A stretch of 35,134 bases of DNA, from contig NZ_LRTR01000722.1 in NCBI RefSeq assembly GCF_001550375.1, positions 1 through 35,134 on the forward strand, written 5' to 3'. Each line of letters opens with the position of its first letter. Within the stretch, counting starts at the first letter, position 1. Source of the stretch: Streptomyces europaeiscabiei (GTDB lineage: Bacteria > Actinomycetota > Actinomycetes > Streptomycetales > Streptomycetaceae). Positions 1 to 8,642 of this stretch are shown here, piece after piece. The position numbers were made by a program, and so were the translations under genes. The notes under the pieces were generated by a model. It was given only the letters and a program-made list of their open reading frames with translations. It searched no databases and was not told the origin of the DNA.

Positions 1-1505
1 GGCAGCGCCTCGGCCCAGCCGAGCGCCTCGACGCGGTCGAGCGCGGCGCGCAGTTCGTCGTCGGTGGCGTCGGGCCGGGCGAGCCGCAGGTCGTCGGCGA
101 GAGGGCCCGCGAAGACATGGGTCTCCTGGGTGATCAGGGCGATCGTGCGGGAGGCCGCGGAGCCGAGTTCGGTGGGCGCGATCCCGCCCACCAGGACGCT
201 GCCGGTGGTGGGCGGCTGGATGCCCGCGACGAGCTTGGCCAGGGTCGTCTTGCCCGCTCCGCTGGCGCCGACGAGGGCCACGCGTTCGCCGTGCCGGATC
301 GTCAGGTCGATGTCGTGGAGGACCGGGTGGCCGGGACGGTAGGCGTGGCCGAGACCCCGGACGGTGACGTCGACGCCACCGGCCTCGACGGTGTGCACCG
401 GTACCGGGGGCACCGGCTCGTCGGTGACGCCGACGAGCCGGGCGAGGCCCGCCGTGGCCGACTGGGCGTCGTCGAGGAGGGCGAGGGCCGCGTTGACGGG
501 ACCGAACAGGCCGTGGAAGTACAGGGCGGCGGCGGTCGCCGTACCGATGCTGGCCGAGCCGTCGCGGACCAGCCAGTAGCCGGTGACGAGGACGGCGGCG
601 AGCCCGATGTACTCGGCGATGTGCAGCCGGCTGTAGAAGCCGAGGACGAGCCGTACGCCCCGCATGGTCAGCGCCACCACGGACCAGGACCGTTCGGTGA
701 CCCGCTCGGTGTGTTCCCGTCCCAGGCGGAACGACCGCACGGTGGAGCTGCCGCCGATGGTGTCGAGCATCTGCTGCTGCTGGGCGCCGGCCGCCACCCG
801 CTGCTCGGCGTAGAGGGGGATGGCGCGGGCGACGTACCAGCGTGCGGTGGCCACCTGTACGGGGACCGCGAGCAGCGCGGCCAGCAGGAACCGCCAGTCG
901 AGCAGGGCCATGGCCCCGAGGGTGAGGACGATGGTCAGCAGGGAGTGCCCGAGCGCGGGCAGGGCGTTGCGCACGGCGTCGGCGATGAGGGAGACGTCGG
1001 CGGTGACCCGGGCGGTCAGATCGCCGGCGCCGGCCTTCTCGACCCGCTCCAGCGGGAGTGCCAGGGCCCGTTCGACGAAGCGTTCGCGCAGCCGGGCCAG
1101 GGTCGTCTCACCCAGCCGGGCGATCTGCGACAGCCCGAATCCCGCGGTCACGCCCTGGCCCACGGCGACGGCCACCAGCAGGGCCGCGGTGACCGCGATG
1201 GCGTCGGCGGACCCGCGGTCGGCGGCCAGGTCGACGATCCGGCCCAGCAGGGGCTGCACGAGCAGGCCGACGGCCGTGGAGGCGACCATCACCGTGAAGG
1301 CGGACAGCGCCAGCCGCCGCTGCGGGCGCAGCAGTTCGGCGACCGCGGCCCGGGTGCGGGCGGGCGTGGCGACGGGCAGCAGTTCGGGTCCGGTGCGGTC
1401 GCCGTCGCGGGGCGCGGCCTCGGCGGCGTCGGATCGCTCGGTCATGTGAGAACCGCCGTCGGATCGCTCGGTCATGTCAGAACCGCCGTCGGATCGCTCG
1501 GTCAT
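1..1505 (-). CDS. ABC transporter half-protein, permease + ATPase, second gene of an iron-regulated pair (3' end outside window)
   Basis: Reads leftward off the window edge; about 501 residues are present of a usual 580-600. An N-terminal six-helix ABC exporter-type membrane domain is followed by a nucleotide-binding domain with intact Walker A (GASGAGKTT, around residue 412-420) and a normal Q-loop (ITQETHVFAGP). The signature and Walker B lie beyond position 1. The start at 1505 overlaps the stop of the upstream half-transporter as ATGA, which implies translational coupling. The first 20 residues are two repeats of the 10-residue unit MTERSDGGS-D/H, and in-frame ATGs at 1475 and 1445 are equally possible starts. 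Inference: heterodimer partner of the 1502-3253 product, probably moving a siderophore or related iron ligand because an iron box precedes the pair. The substrate and direction of transport cannot be read from the sequence. Confidence 0.85.
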   Translation of the reverse strand, partial: MTERSDGGSDMTERSDGGSHMTERSDAAEAAPRDGDRTGPELLPVATPARTRAAVAELLRPQRRLALSAFTVMVASTAVGLLVQPLLGRIVDLAADRGSADAIAVTAALLVAVAVGQGVTAGFGLSQIARLGETTLARLRERFVERALALPLERVEKAGAGDLTARVTADVSLIADAVRNALPALGHSLLTIVLTLGAMALLDWRFLLAALLAVPVQVATARWYVARAIPLYAEQRVAAGAQQQQMLDTIGGSSTVRSFRLGREHTERVTERSWSVVALTMRGVRLVLGFYSRLHIAEYIGLAAVLVTGYWLVRDGSASIGTATAAALYFHGLFGPVNAALALLDDAQSATAGLARLVGVTDEPVPPVPVHTVEAGGVDVTVRGLGHAYRPGHPVLHDIDLTIRHGERVALVGASGAGKTTLAKLVAGIQPPTTGSVLVGGIAPTELGSAASRTIALITQETHVFAGPLADDLRLARPDATDDELRAALDRVEALGWAEAL

Positions 1506-1517
1506 GTCAGAACCGCC
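1428..1517 (-). repeat. Three tandem 30-bp copies spanning the stop/start junction of the ABC gene pair
   Basis: Units lie at 1428-1457, 1458-1487 and 1488-1517. The last two are identical and the first differs at one base (G for C at 1449 on the plus strand). Each unit carries the end of the upstream gene's last codons, the TGACATGA junction and the first codons of the downstream gene. Because 30 is a multiple of three, all three ATGs (1505, 1475, 1445) are in one frame. Only the 1505 ATG overlaps the functional stop at 1502-1504. Confidence 0.95.
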
Positions 1518-3253
1518 GTACGGTAGTCGGCGCACTCGTGGACGAGGCGCTCGTGGACGCCGGTCGCGGTGACCCGGCCGTCGCGGAGGAGGACGGCACG
1601 GTCGGTGACGGCGAGCAGGGCCGGGCTGTTGGTCACCAGGAGCGTGGTGCGTCCGCCGCGGACGTCCCTGATCCCGGCGGCGATGCGTGTCTCGGTGACG
1701 GCGTCGACGGCGGTGGCGGGTTCGTGCACGACGAGTACCGGGGCGTCGGCTGCCAGGGCGCGGGCCAGGGCGACCCGCTGCCGCTGTCCGCCGGACAGCG
1801 AACGGCCGCGTGCGGTGACGGCCGTGTCGACGCCGTCGGGCAGCGCTCGGGCGACCTCGTCCGTGCCGGAGGCGACCATCGCGGCGGTGACTTCGGCCGA
1901 TGCACCGGTGGCTCCCGCCGACGCGGCCGTCGCTCCGACCGGTGCGGTGGCGCCGACCGCCGCTGTGACGTTGTCCAGGACCGTGCCCTCGAACAGGTCC
2001 GCGTCGTGTTCGGCGACGAGGATGGCCGCGCGTACGTCGGCCAGGCACAGCGCGGTCAGTTCCGTGCCGTCCAGTTCCACGGCGCCCTCGTCGGGGTCGA
2101 CGCGGCGGCCGAGGCAGCGCAGCAGGGCGGAGGCGTCGGCGGGGTCGGTCGTGGCGACGCCGACGGTCTCGCCGGGGGCGATGTCGAGGTCGACGCCGCG
2201 CAGGGTGCCGTACGTGAGGGCGCGGAGCGTCAGCCGTCCCTCGACGTCGCCGCGCGGGACGGCGTCGGCGGACGGTGCCTCGGACACGTCACCGGGGGCG
2301 TCCAGGACCTCCGCGATACGGGCGGCCGAGGCGCGTCCCTGGGCCAGTTCGGCGTTGACCCAGGCGAACTCGCCGAGCGGGCCGACGAGGAACAGGGCGA
2401 GCCCGACGGAGGAGACGAGTTCACCGAGGCCGATGTCGCCGCGTGCGGCGAGGCGTCCGCCGACGAGGGCGACCACGGCGATGAAGGTGCCGGTGAGAAG
2501 GGTGACGACGCCGTTCTGCCAGGATTCGGCGCGGGCGGCACGCAGCGTCGCGGCGAGGGAGTCCTGGCTGACGCGCCGGTAGCGGGCGACGGCCGCCTGT
2601 TCGGCGCCGATGCCCTTGAGGACGCGCAGTCCGGCCACCAGGTCCGCGGCGACGCCGGAGGCCTGCGCGGCGCGTTCCTGTTCGGTCTCGCTGCGCCGTT
2701 CCAGGGGCTTGCTCAGCAGGTGTCCGAGCCACAGCAGCAGCGGGGTGCCCAGGAGGACGAGCAGGCCCAGGGCGAGGGAGACCCGCAGCAGCGCGACCGC
2801 GCCGACCACGAGACCCGCGGTGGCAGCGAAGGCGACGATGAGGGCCATGGCGACGGCGCCGACCCTTTTGGCGTCCTCGGTGGCGATGTTCGTCAGTTCG
2901 CCCGGCAGCCGTCCCTCCTCGGCGCCGCCCTCGGGAGCGAGGACGCGGCCGACGAGTTCGGTCCTGAGGTGGTGCGCGGCGGTGACGGCGGCACGCTCAC
3001 CCGCCCTCGCGCTGAACCGGAAGCTGAAGGAGAGTCCGACGTACACGGCGGCCAGGACGCCGAGCCACAACAGCAGTCCGGGGACGTCGCCGTCCACGAC
3101 TCCGCGCTCGATGGCCAGTCCGATGAGCACCGGCACGAGGGCCTCGCCCGTCTGGTGCCCCATCCCCAGAACCGCGCCCAGCACGACGTCCCGACGCTGT
3201 CCGCCGGCCGCGCGCCGCAGGACGTTCCGTCCCGGTGGGTCCGCTTTTCTCAC
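1502..3253 (-). CDS. ABC transporter half-protein, permease + degenerate ATPase, first gene of the iron-regulated pair
   Basis: About 583 residues: a six-helix membrane domain (roughly residues 20-320) then an ABC ATPase domain. The signature LSGGQRQR is intact, but other ATP-site motifs are altered. Walker A reads VATTDPADAS with no Gly-Lys-Ser/Thr. Walker B reads VLVVHEPA with His for the Asp. The Q-loop reads VAEHDADLFEG and the switch position reads LLVTNSPA with Asn for His. This is the pattern of a heterodimeric ABC transporter with one degenerate site, the partner being the 1505-start gene. An Ala/Gly/Thr-rich insert sits before the signature. The start is taken as GTG at 3253 because GGAG lies 6 nt upstream; an upstream TTG at 3295 has no such site. 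The iron box at 3302-3320 lies 48 nt upstream. Confidence 0.85.
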   Translation of the reverse strand: MRKADPPGRNVLRRAAGGQRRDVVLGAVLGMGHQTGEALVPVLIGLAIERGVVDGDVPGLLLWLGVLAAVYVGLSFSFRFSARAGERAAVTAAHHLRTELVGRVLAPEGGAEEGRLPGELTNIATEDAKRVGAVAMALIVAFAATAGLVVGAVALLRVSLALGLLVLLGTPLLLWLGHLLSKPLERRSETEQERAAQASGVAADLVAGLRVLKGIGAEQAAVARYRRVSQDSLAATLRAARAESWQNGVVTLLTGTFIAVVALVGGRLAARGDIGLGELVSSVGLALFLVGPLGEFAWVNAELAQGRASAARIAEVLDAPGDVSEAPSADAVPRGDVEGRLTLRALTYGTLRGVDLDIAPGETVGVATTDPADASALLRCLGRRVDPDEGAVELDGTELTALCLADVRAAILVAEHDADLFEGTVLDNVTAAVGATAPVGATAASAGATGASAEVTAAMVASGTDEVARALPDGVDTAVTARGRSLSGGQRQRVALARALAADAPVLVVHEPATAVDAVTETRIAAGIRDVRGGRTTLLVTNSPALLAVTDRAVLLRDGRVTATGVHERLVHECADYRTAVLT

Positions 3254-3301
3254 GCAACACTCCGGACGGGTTTCGCCAACACAGAAGACGTACAAGAAAA
3301 C

Positions 3302-3320
3302 TTAGGTAAGGCTAACTACA
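3302..3320. promoter_or_regulatory. Iron box (DmdR/IdeR-type operator)
   Basis: The 19-mer matches the IdeR/DmdR consensus TWAGGTWAGSCTWACCTWA at 16 of 19 positions, and the left half is perfect. It sits 48 nt upstream of the GTG start of the leftward ABC gene, where a repressor would cover the promoter. The amidohydrolase on the other side starts 161 nt away, so control of that gene is less certain. Confidence 0.8.
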
Positions 3321-3481
3321 TTTGCCTTCCTGGGCCAGCCCCCGAAACCTCTTCGAGACCTGACCGACCTCCTCGAACGCCGGGACACCAGCCGACCGGC
3401 CCCTCAACTGGCAGATGCAGCAAGCCACTTCACCTGTACGAGACTCCACCGGGCAACCGCCCCGACCGGAAGGACCTGTTC

Positions 3482-5044
3482 GTGCTCAGCACCAGGATCA
3501 CCAACGCCCGCATCGTCACGATGGACCCGGACCGCCCGGCCGCCCGGGAACTCGGGATCTGGCGGGGGCGCATCGTCGGCCTGGACGAGGACGTGGCGGG
3601 GCTCGCGGCGCGACGGACGCTGGACCTGGGCGGCGCCACCGTGCTCCCGGGCTTCATCGACGCCCATGTGCACCTGGCCTGGGCGGGACTGAAGGCGAAG
3701 GCCCCCAGTGTCGCGCCGTGCCGACGCGCCGACGACGTGCTCCGCGTGGTGGCGAAGGCCGTGGCGCAGGCCCCCGTCGGCGGCTGGGTGGACTTCGGCG
3801 GTTACGACCAGCGCACCCTCGACCGCCCGCTCACGGCTGCGGATCTGGACGCCGTCAGCGCCGGACGCAAGGTGTACCTGGGCCATCTCTCCGGGCATGC
3901 CTGCCTGGTCAACTCGGCGGTGCTGAGCGGTCTGTCCGCCGAGGTCGCCCGGCCGGACGGTTTCCTCGCGGAGGGCGCCATGGGGGCCGCGCTGCAGTCC
4001 CGGCCGCCGCACTCGCTCACCGAACTGGCGTCGGCGATCGAGCACGCCGCGCGCGTCTGCCGGTCCGAGGGCATCACGGGGTGCGCCGAGGCGGGGGTGG
4101 GGGCCCGGCTCTTCGGGCACAGCCCCGTCGAGGGCGCCGCGTACCAGCTCGCCCACGAGTCGGGCCGACTGCCGGTGCGGGTACGGCTGATGGTGGCCGC
4201 CGACGCGCTGCGCCCGGTCGGCGCGGCCGCCGAGGACACCACGAGCCGGGCGATCGACCTCGGTCTGCGTACGGGCTTCGGGGAGGGCGCGCTCTCCCTG
4301 GGCGCGCTCAAGGTCTTCACCGACGGCGGCATGATGGCCCGTACCGCGGCTCTCACCAGCCCCTACCTGGGCACCGACGGGTCCGGTCAGCTCATGCACG
4401 AGCCCGAGGTGCTGGAGAGCACGATCGTCGAGGGTCATCGCGCCGGCTGGCAGCTCGCCGTGCACGCGATCGGTGACCGGGCCCTCGATGTCGCCCTGGA
4501 CGCGCTGGAGAAGGCCCAGAAGCGCGGCCCGCGCCCGCAGGCACGCCATCGCGTCGAGCACGCGGGTCTGGTCCGTCCCGACCAGCTCCCCCGGCTGGCC
4601 GCGCTCGGCGTCACCGTCGTCATCCAGCCGAGCTTCCTGCGCTATTACGGTGACGACTACGCCACGATCATGGGCGAGGACCGGGCCGGCTGGCTGTACC
4701 GCGGCCGGGGCTTCCTCGACCACGGCATCCGGGTCGCCGGCAGCTCGGACCGCCCGGTGGCGAACGGCGCCCCGCTGCGGGCGATCCAGTTCATGGTGGA
4801 GCGGGCCTCGGAGTCCGGCCGTCTCATCGGCGCCGAGGAGGCGATCACCGTCGACGAGGCCCTGCGCGCGTACACCACCGAGGCCGCGCGCGCCTGTCAC
4901 TGGGAGACCGACGCCGGCAGCCTGACCCCCGGCAGGCGGGCGGACCTCGTGGTGCTGGGCGACGATCCGCGCCGGGTGGACGTGTCGCGCATCGGGGAGA
5001 TCGAGGTGGTGCGGACGTTCGTCGAGGGCGAGGACGAGTTCTGA
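3482..5044 (+). CDS. Amidohydrolase, YtcJ/NfdA-like (amidohydrolase family 3)
   Basis: 520 residues, the usual size for this family of metal-dependent hydrolases. The N-terminal beta-strand region (RITNARIVTMD) leads to the first metal motif GFIDAHVHL near residue 60. Later come KVFTDGGMMAR, HAIGDRALD and HRVEHAG, which supply further ligands, and the conserved Asp in GSSDRPVANG. The C-terminus carries the typical GSLTPGRRADLVVLGDDP segment that closes the small beta-sandwich domain. The GTG start is preceded by GGAAGG about 8 nt upstream. Family members hydrolyse N-substituted formamides or related amides; the substrate here is unknown. It is divergent from the iron-regulated ABC pair and convergent with the peroxidase gene, so it appears to be a single-gene unit. 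Confidence 0.85.
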   Translation: MLSTRITNARIVTMDPDRPAARELGIWRGRIVGLDEDVAGLAARRTLDLGGATVLPGFIDAHVHLAWAGLKAKAPSVAPCRRADDVLRVVAKAVAQAPVGGWVDFGGYDQRTLDRPLTAADLDAVSAGRKVYLGHLSGHACLVNSAVLSGLSAEVARPDGFLAEGAMGAALQSRPPHSLTELASAIEHAARVCRSEGITGCAEAGVGARLFGHSPVEGAAYQLAHESGRLPVRVRLMVAADALRPVGAAAEDTTSRAIDLGLRTGFGEGALSLGALKVFTDGGMMARTAALTSPYLGTDGSGQLMHEPEVLESTIVEGHRAGWQLAVHAIGDRALDVALDALEKAQKRGPRPQARHRVEHAGLVRPDQLPRLAALGVTVVIQPSFLRYYGDDYATIMGEDRAGWLYRGRGFLDHGIRVAGSSDRPVANGAPLRAIQFMVERASESGRLIGAEEAITVDEALRAYTTEAARACHWETDAGSLTPGRRADLVVLGDDPRRVDVSRIGEIEVVRTFVEGEDEF

Positions 5045-5090
5045 CGAGGCGAGAGACAGGGGGGCCGCCCGTCCGACGGCGATCACCATG

Positions 5091-6041
5091 TCACTTCGGT
5101 GGGCGGCGGGCCGGGATCGTGCGGAGGAAGTCCGCCGAGGGCACGAAGAACATGGTCCCGGTCACGGCCCGGGAGAAGTCCAGGATCGGGTCGTGACCGG
5201 TCGGCGGTTCGCCCAGGAACATCTTCCGCAGCATGGCCTCGGGGACCTCGGGGTCGCGGGCGTAGGCGATGAAGTACGTCCCGAACTCGCCCTGTCCGGG
5301 TCTGCCGAAGGGCATGGCGGCACGCAGTATGCGCTGCTCGGTGCCGTCCGGGCCGACGAGGGTGTTGACGTCGACGTGCGAACCCTTCACGTCCAGCTCC
5401 AGGTTGGTCAACTTGGTCCGGCCGATGACCTTCTCCTGCGCCTGGACGGGGAGTTTCTCCCAGGAGTCCACGTCGTGCAGGTACTTCTGCACGAGCACAT
5501 AGCTGCCACCGCGGAAGTCGGGGTCCTCGTCACCGACGAGCACCGCCTCGGCGGCGACGCGTCCGACCGGGTTCTCCGTGCCGTCGACGAAGCCGAGGAG
5601 GTTGCGCGAGTCGAAGTACGCGAAGGCCTGGACCTCGTCCTCCAGCCCGGCCGCGCCGCGCAGTTGCCGCATGATCTCGGCGGCCAGGGCGAAGCACAGG
5701 TCCACACGCGTCGCCCGGATGTGGAAGAGCAGGTCGCCCGGCGTCGCCACGGCCCGGTGGCGGGGGCCGTCCAGTTCCCGGAAGGGGTGCAGGGCGGCCG
5801 GCCGGGGGGAGCCGAAGAGCCGGTCCCAGGCCTCCGCGCCGATCCCGGCCACGCAGCCGAGGGCGCCCTCGGGGGTGGAGAAGCCCACCGACCTCTCCAG
5901 CCCGGCGAGTCCGGCCAGCACCCCGCGCGCCGTCGACTCGCCGCCCGGGGCGACGGTGACCACCAGAAAGACCGCCGCGGATGTCAGCGGGCTCAGCATC
6001 GGCTGCGGCAGAACGTCCTCGGACACGACCGGCAGCGCCAT
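5091..6041 (-). CDS. DyP-type (dye-decolourising) heme peroxidase, class B-like
   Basis: 316 residues. The GXXDG motif is GFVDG (residues 150-154) with the catalytic Asp at 153. The proximal heme ligand is probably His222 (GSHVDVN) and the distal Arg is Arg240 (ILRAAMPFG). This spacing matches Rhodococcus DypB (Asp153, His226, Arg244). The ATG at 6041 is chosen because GGGGGAG lies just upstream; an ATG at 6074 lacks one. There is no twin-arginine signal, so the protein should be cytoplasmic. The C-terminus (RTIPARRPPK) lacks the usual encapsulin-targeting tail and no encapsulin gene is nearby, so it is probably not a nanocompartment cargo. Confidence 0.92.
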   Translation of the reverse strand: MALPVVSEDVLPQPMLSPLTSAAVFLVVTVAPGGESTARGVLAGLAGLERSVGFSTPEGALGCVAGIGAEAWDRLFGSPRPAALHPFRELDGPRHRAVATPGDLLFHIRATRVDLCFALAAEIMRQLRGAAGLEDEVQAFAYFDSRNLLGFVDGTENPVGRVAAEAVLVGDEDPDFRGGSYVLVQKYLHDVDSWEKLPVQAQEKVIGRTKLTNLELDVKGSHVDVNTLVGPDGTEQRILRAAMPFGRPGQGEFGTYFIAYARDPEVPEAMLRKMFLGEPPTGHDPILDFSRAVTGTMFFVPSADFLRTIPARRPPK

Positions 6042-6352
6042 GGCTCCCCCTTCACGCCCACGTGCGCGCACCACGCGTGGACCACATTCGCTCAGGACGG
6101 CACGGGCGGCCCCGGCGCCGCCGACACCGCGACTTGGTCGTCGCGTGCCGCATACCCCGGGCGCGTTCCGCCCTCCTCACCATGCCCGGTCGGGACGAGG
6201 ACGATGCCCGCCGGTTCCCATTGCCCCGCAAACAATGATGAACGACACAACCTCGCAGGTCACAAAGGCGGTTACGGAAGTGCGGTCCTCGTTGTATACG
6301 CGGAGACCCTGACGTCCAATACTGTGCGCAGACGTCATCAGGGGGGCACTCG

Positions 6353-7033
6353 ATGAAGTGGTTTCAGCGCGACCGGGCGAAGCAACGGGCCGTTGTGGTG
6401 CCGCTGTCCGGGGTCGGCGAAAGCGACGAACCACCTCGGAAGGCACCCCCGCTGCTCACCGCGGGCGACCCGGCGCTCCAGCGGATCGGCGGCGACGACG
6501 ACAGGGTCACCCAGCTGACCACCGGGACGGGCCCGGTCATCCTCGACATCACGCACACGGGGTCCGGTCACTTCGTCGTCGACGCCCTGGACGGGCGGCT
6601 GCACTCCCAGAGCCAACTCGTCTACACCGACGGCCCTTTCTCGTGCCGTGCCCTGGTGAACGCCGACGACCGGCCGGTCCGGGCCCTGCGGATACAGGCC
6701 GACGGACCGTGGCAGGTCGACGTGAGCCCCGTGTCGAGCGCGCTCGCCTGTGAGGGTCACACACGGCGTCCCGCCTCGGACGTGCTGCGCCACACGGGCG
6801 GCCCGGGGATCGCGACCCTCCGGTACGAGGGCGATCCGCGGGCCGACGACGGTGGGTACTTCCTCGTCGACACCTTCGAACCGGACGCCACCGGTTTCCT
6901 CGACGAGTTGGCCAACCACGTCGGCCCCTGGCACGGCGAAGCCCCCCTCACCGGCCCCTGCCTCATCTACGCCCGCTCGGACGGATCCTGGTCCATCACC
7001 GTCCGGTCCCTGGATCCCCCCGCCTCGCCCTAG
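6353..7033 (+). CDS. Conserved hypothetical protein with two beta-rich repeats
   Basis: 226 residues, no signal peptide or membrane segment. After a charged N-terminus (MKWFQRDRAK) the protein seems to hold two related beta-rich units. The first, about residues 55-130, runs from GTGPVILDITHTGSG to GPWQVDVSPV. The second, about residues 148-222, runs from GGPGIATLRYEGD to GSWSITVRSL. Both end in a W-x-(I/V)-x-V strand, as in small beta-sandwich domains found in actinobacterial proteins. I do not recognise a function. GGGGGG lies about 7 nt before the ATG. It is convergent with the MFS transporter gene and separated from it by a hairpin terminator. Confidence 0.75.
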   Translation: MKWFQRDRAKQRAVVVPLSGVGESDEPPRKAPPLLTAGDPALQRIGGDDDRVTQLTTGTGPVILDITHTGSGHFVVDALDGRLHSQSQLVYTDGPFSCRALVNADDRPVRALRIQADGPWQVDVSPVSSALACEGHTRRPASDVLRHTGGPGIATLRYEGDPRADDGGYFLVDTFEPDATGFLDELANHVGPWHGEAPLTGPCLIYARSDGSWSITVRSLDPPASP

Positions 7034-7088
7034 GCACCCGGCCCCGCCTCGTCCCGCCTCGCCCTGTCCGCCGTCCCAGGCGGGAAGG

Positions 7089-7108
7089 GCCGGCCACGAA
7101 GGGCCGGC
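7089..7108. terminator. Hairpin terminator between convergent genes
   Basis: Perfect 7-bp arms GCCGGCC and GGCCGGC with a 6-nt loop, flanked by further GGG/CCC pairing that can lengthen the stem. It lies in the 104-bp gap between the convergent hypothetical and MFS genes and could serve both strands. Confidence 0.55.
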
Positions 7109-7137
7109 ACACCCTCCCGCCCCTCCCCATCGTGCTG

Positions 7138-8601
7138 TCAGGCGGCGGAGGCCGGTGCCTCCACCGTGTTCGACTCCTGCTCCTCGGGGCCGGACTCGGA
7201 GGGGGCGACCCGGGCGGCGGGGATGAACACGGCGACCGCGGCGGCGACCAGCGCGGCGCCGCAGCCGATCATCAGACCGGTACGGAAGCCGTCCTCCGAG
7301 GGCAGGCTGAAGCCGCCGAGCGTGGTGGTCATCTGGGCGAGGACCACGCCGACCACGGCGGCGGCGGAGGAGGTGCCCAGGGCGCGCATCAGCGTGTTGA
7401 AGCTGTTGGCGGAGGCCGTCTCGGACAGCGGCACCGCGCTCATGATCAGCGCGGGCATGGCACCGTACGCGAGGCCGACGCCGGAGCTGACGACGAGGGA
7501 GACGATCAGCAGACCCCAGGTGGAGCCCATCAGCGCGAGCGCGAGGCCGTAGCCGGTGCCGATCACCAGGGAGCCGGTGACCAGCGTGAACTTGGGACCG
7601 CGGGCATTGGTGAGCTGTCCGCCGAGCGGCGAGAGCACCATCATCATGAGACCGGCCGGGGCCATCCACAGCGCCATGGCCAGCATCGACTGACCCAGAC
7701 CGTAGCCGGTGGCCTCAGGCAACCTCAGGAGCTGCGGAGTGATCAGCGCCTGCGCGTACATGCCGAAACCGACGAGGACCGAGGCGACGTTGGTGAGCAG
7801 CACCCGCGGGTGGGCGGTGGTGCGCAGGTCGACCAGCGGCTCGCGGGTGCGCAGCTCCCAGAAGCCCCAGGACAGCAGGAGCGCGGCGGCACCGGCGAAC
7901 AGGCCGAGCGTGGTGGCGGATGCCCAGCCCCAGTCCGCGCCCTTGGACACGGCGAGCAGCAGGCACACCACACCGCCGCCGAGGGCGAAGGCGCCGACGA
8001 AGTCGAAGCGCTGCCCCCTGGCCCCGGCGGGGGTCTCGGGGACGAGGAACCAGATCATGGCGGTGACCGCGACCGCCAGGCCTGCGGCGCCCCAGAACAG
8101 CACCCGCCAGCTGGCGTACTGGGCGACCGCGGCGGCGATCGGCAGGCCGAGGCCGGCGCCGATCCCCAGGGAGGCACTGACCAGGGCGATCGAGCCGCTG
8201 AGCTTCTCCGGGGCGATGACGTCACGCAGCAGGCTGATGCCGAGCGGGACCACACCCATGCCGATGCCCTGCAGTCCCCGGCCCACGATCATCGGTACGA
8301 CGGTCGAGGACAGCGCGCACACCACCGAGCCGATGAACAGCGGGGCACAACAGACCAGAAGCATGCGGCGCTTGCCGTACAGGTCGCCGAGGCGTCCGCC
8401 GACCGGGCCGAAGACCGCTCCCGTCAGCAGGGTCGCGGTGATCACCCAGGAGGCGTTGGCGGCGCTGGTGTCGAGGATCGTGGGCAGCTCGGTGAGCAGC
8501 GGTGTCACCAGTGTCTGCATGATCGCGGCGACGATGCCGGCGAGCGCCAGCGTCGCGATGACACCGCCCGGTCGGGTGGCGGGCGGGGGGTTGGCCGTCA
8601 A
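7138..8601 (-). CDS. MFS drug-efflux transporter (DHA2/EmrB-like)
   Basis: About 487 residues with many hydrophobic helices. MFS motif A is seen as GGRLGDLYGKRRM after helix 2, and motif C-like glycines occur in helix 5 (SLGIGAGLGLP). Length and the extra central helices fit the 14-helix DHA2 proton-drug antiporters. The TTG at 8601 is preferred because GGAGG lies 6 nt upstream. An in-frame ATG at 8637 has no ribosome site and would run into the operator region. The gene is divergent from a MarR-type regulator with three palindromes between them, the usual layout for a self-regulated pump. Substrate unknown. Confidence 0.88.
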   Translation of the reverse strand: MTANPPPATRPGGVIATLALAGIVAAIMQTLVTPLLTELPTILDTSAANASWVITATLLTGAVFGPVGGRLGDLYGKRRMLLVCCAPLFIGSVVCALSSTVVPMIVGRGLQGIGMGVVPLGISLLRDVIAPEKLSGSIALVSASLGIGAGLGLPIAAAVAQYASWRVLFWGAAGLAVAVTAMIWFLVPETPAGARGQRFDFVGAFALGGGVVCLLLAVSKGADWGWASATTLGLFAGAAALLLSWGFWELRTREPLVDLRTTAHPRVLLTNVASVLVGFGMYAQALITPQLLRLPEATGYGLGQSMLAMALWMAPAGLMMMVLSPLGGQLTNARGPKFTLVTGSLVIGTGYGLALALMGSTWGLLIVSLVVSSGVGLAYGAMPALIMSAVPLSETASANSFNTLMRALGTSSAAAVVGVVLAQMTTTLGGFSLPSEDGFRTGLMIGCGAALVAAAVAVFIPAARVAPSESGPEEQESNTVEAPASAA

Positions 8602-8642
8602 GGGGTTCCTCCGTGCGATGTACCGGTGACGGGGCATACGTC

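Noticed and set aside
117..5044. Very long plus-strand open frames opposite the ABC gene pair, the second running into the amidohydrolase
   Set aside because: They are antisense shadows of high-GC coding sequence. Only the part from 3482 has family features and a ribosome site.
5091..6041. DyP peroxidase as encapsulin cargo
   Set aside because: No encapsulin gene nearby and no targeting tail at the C-terminus.
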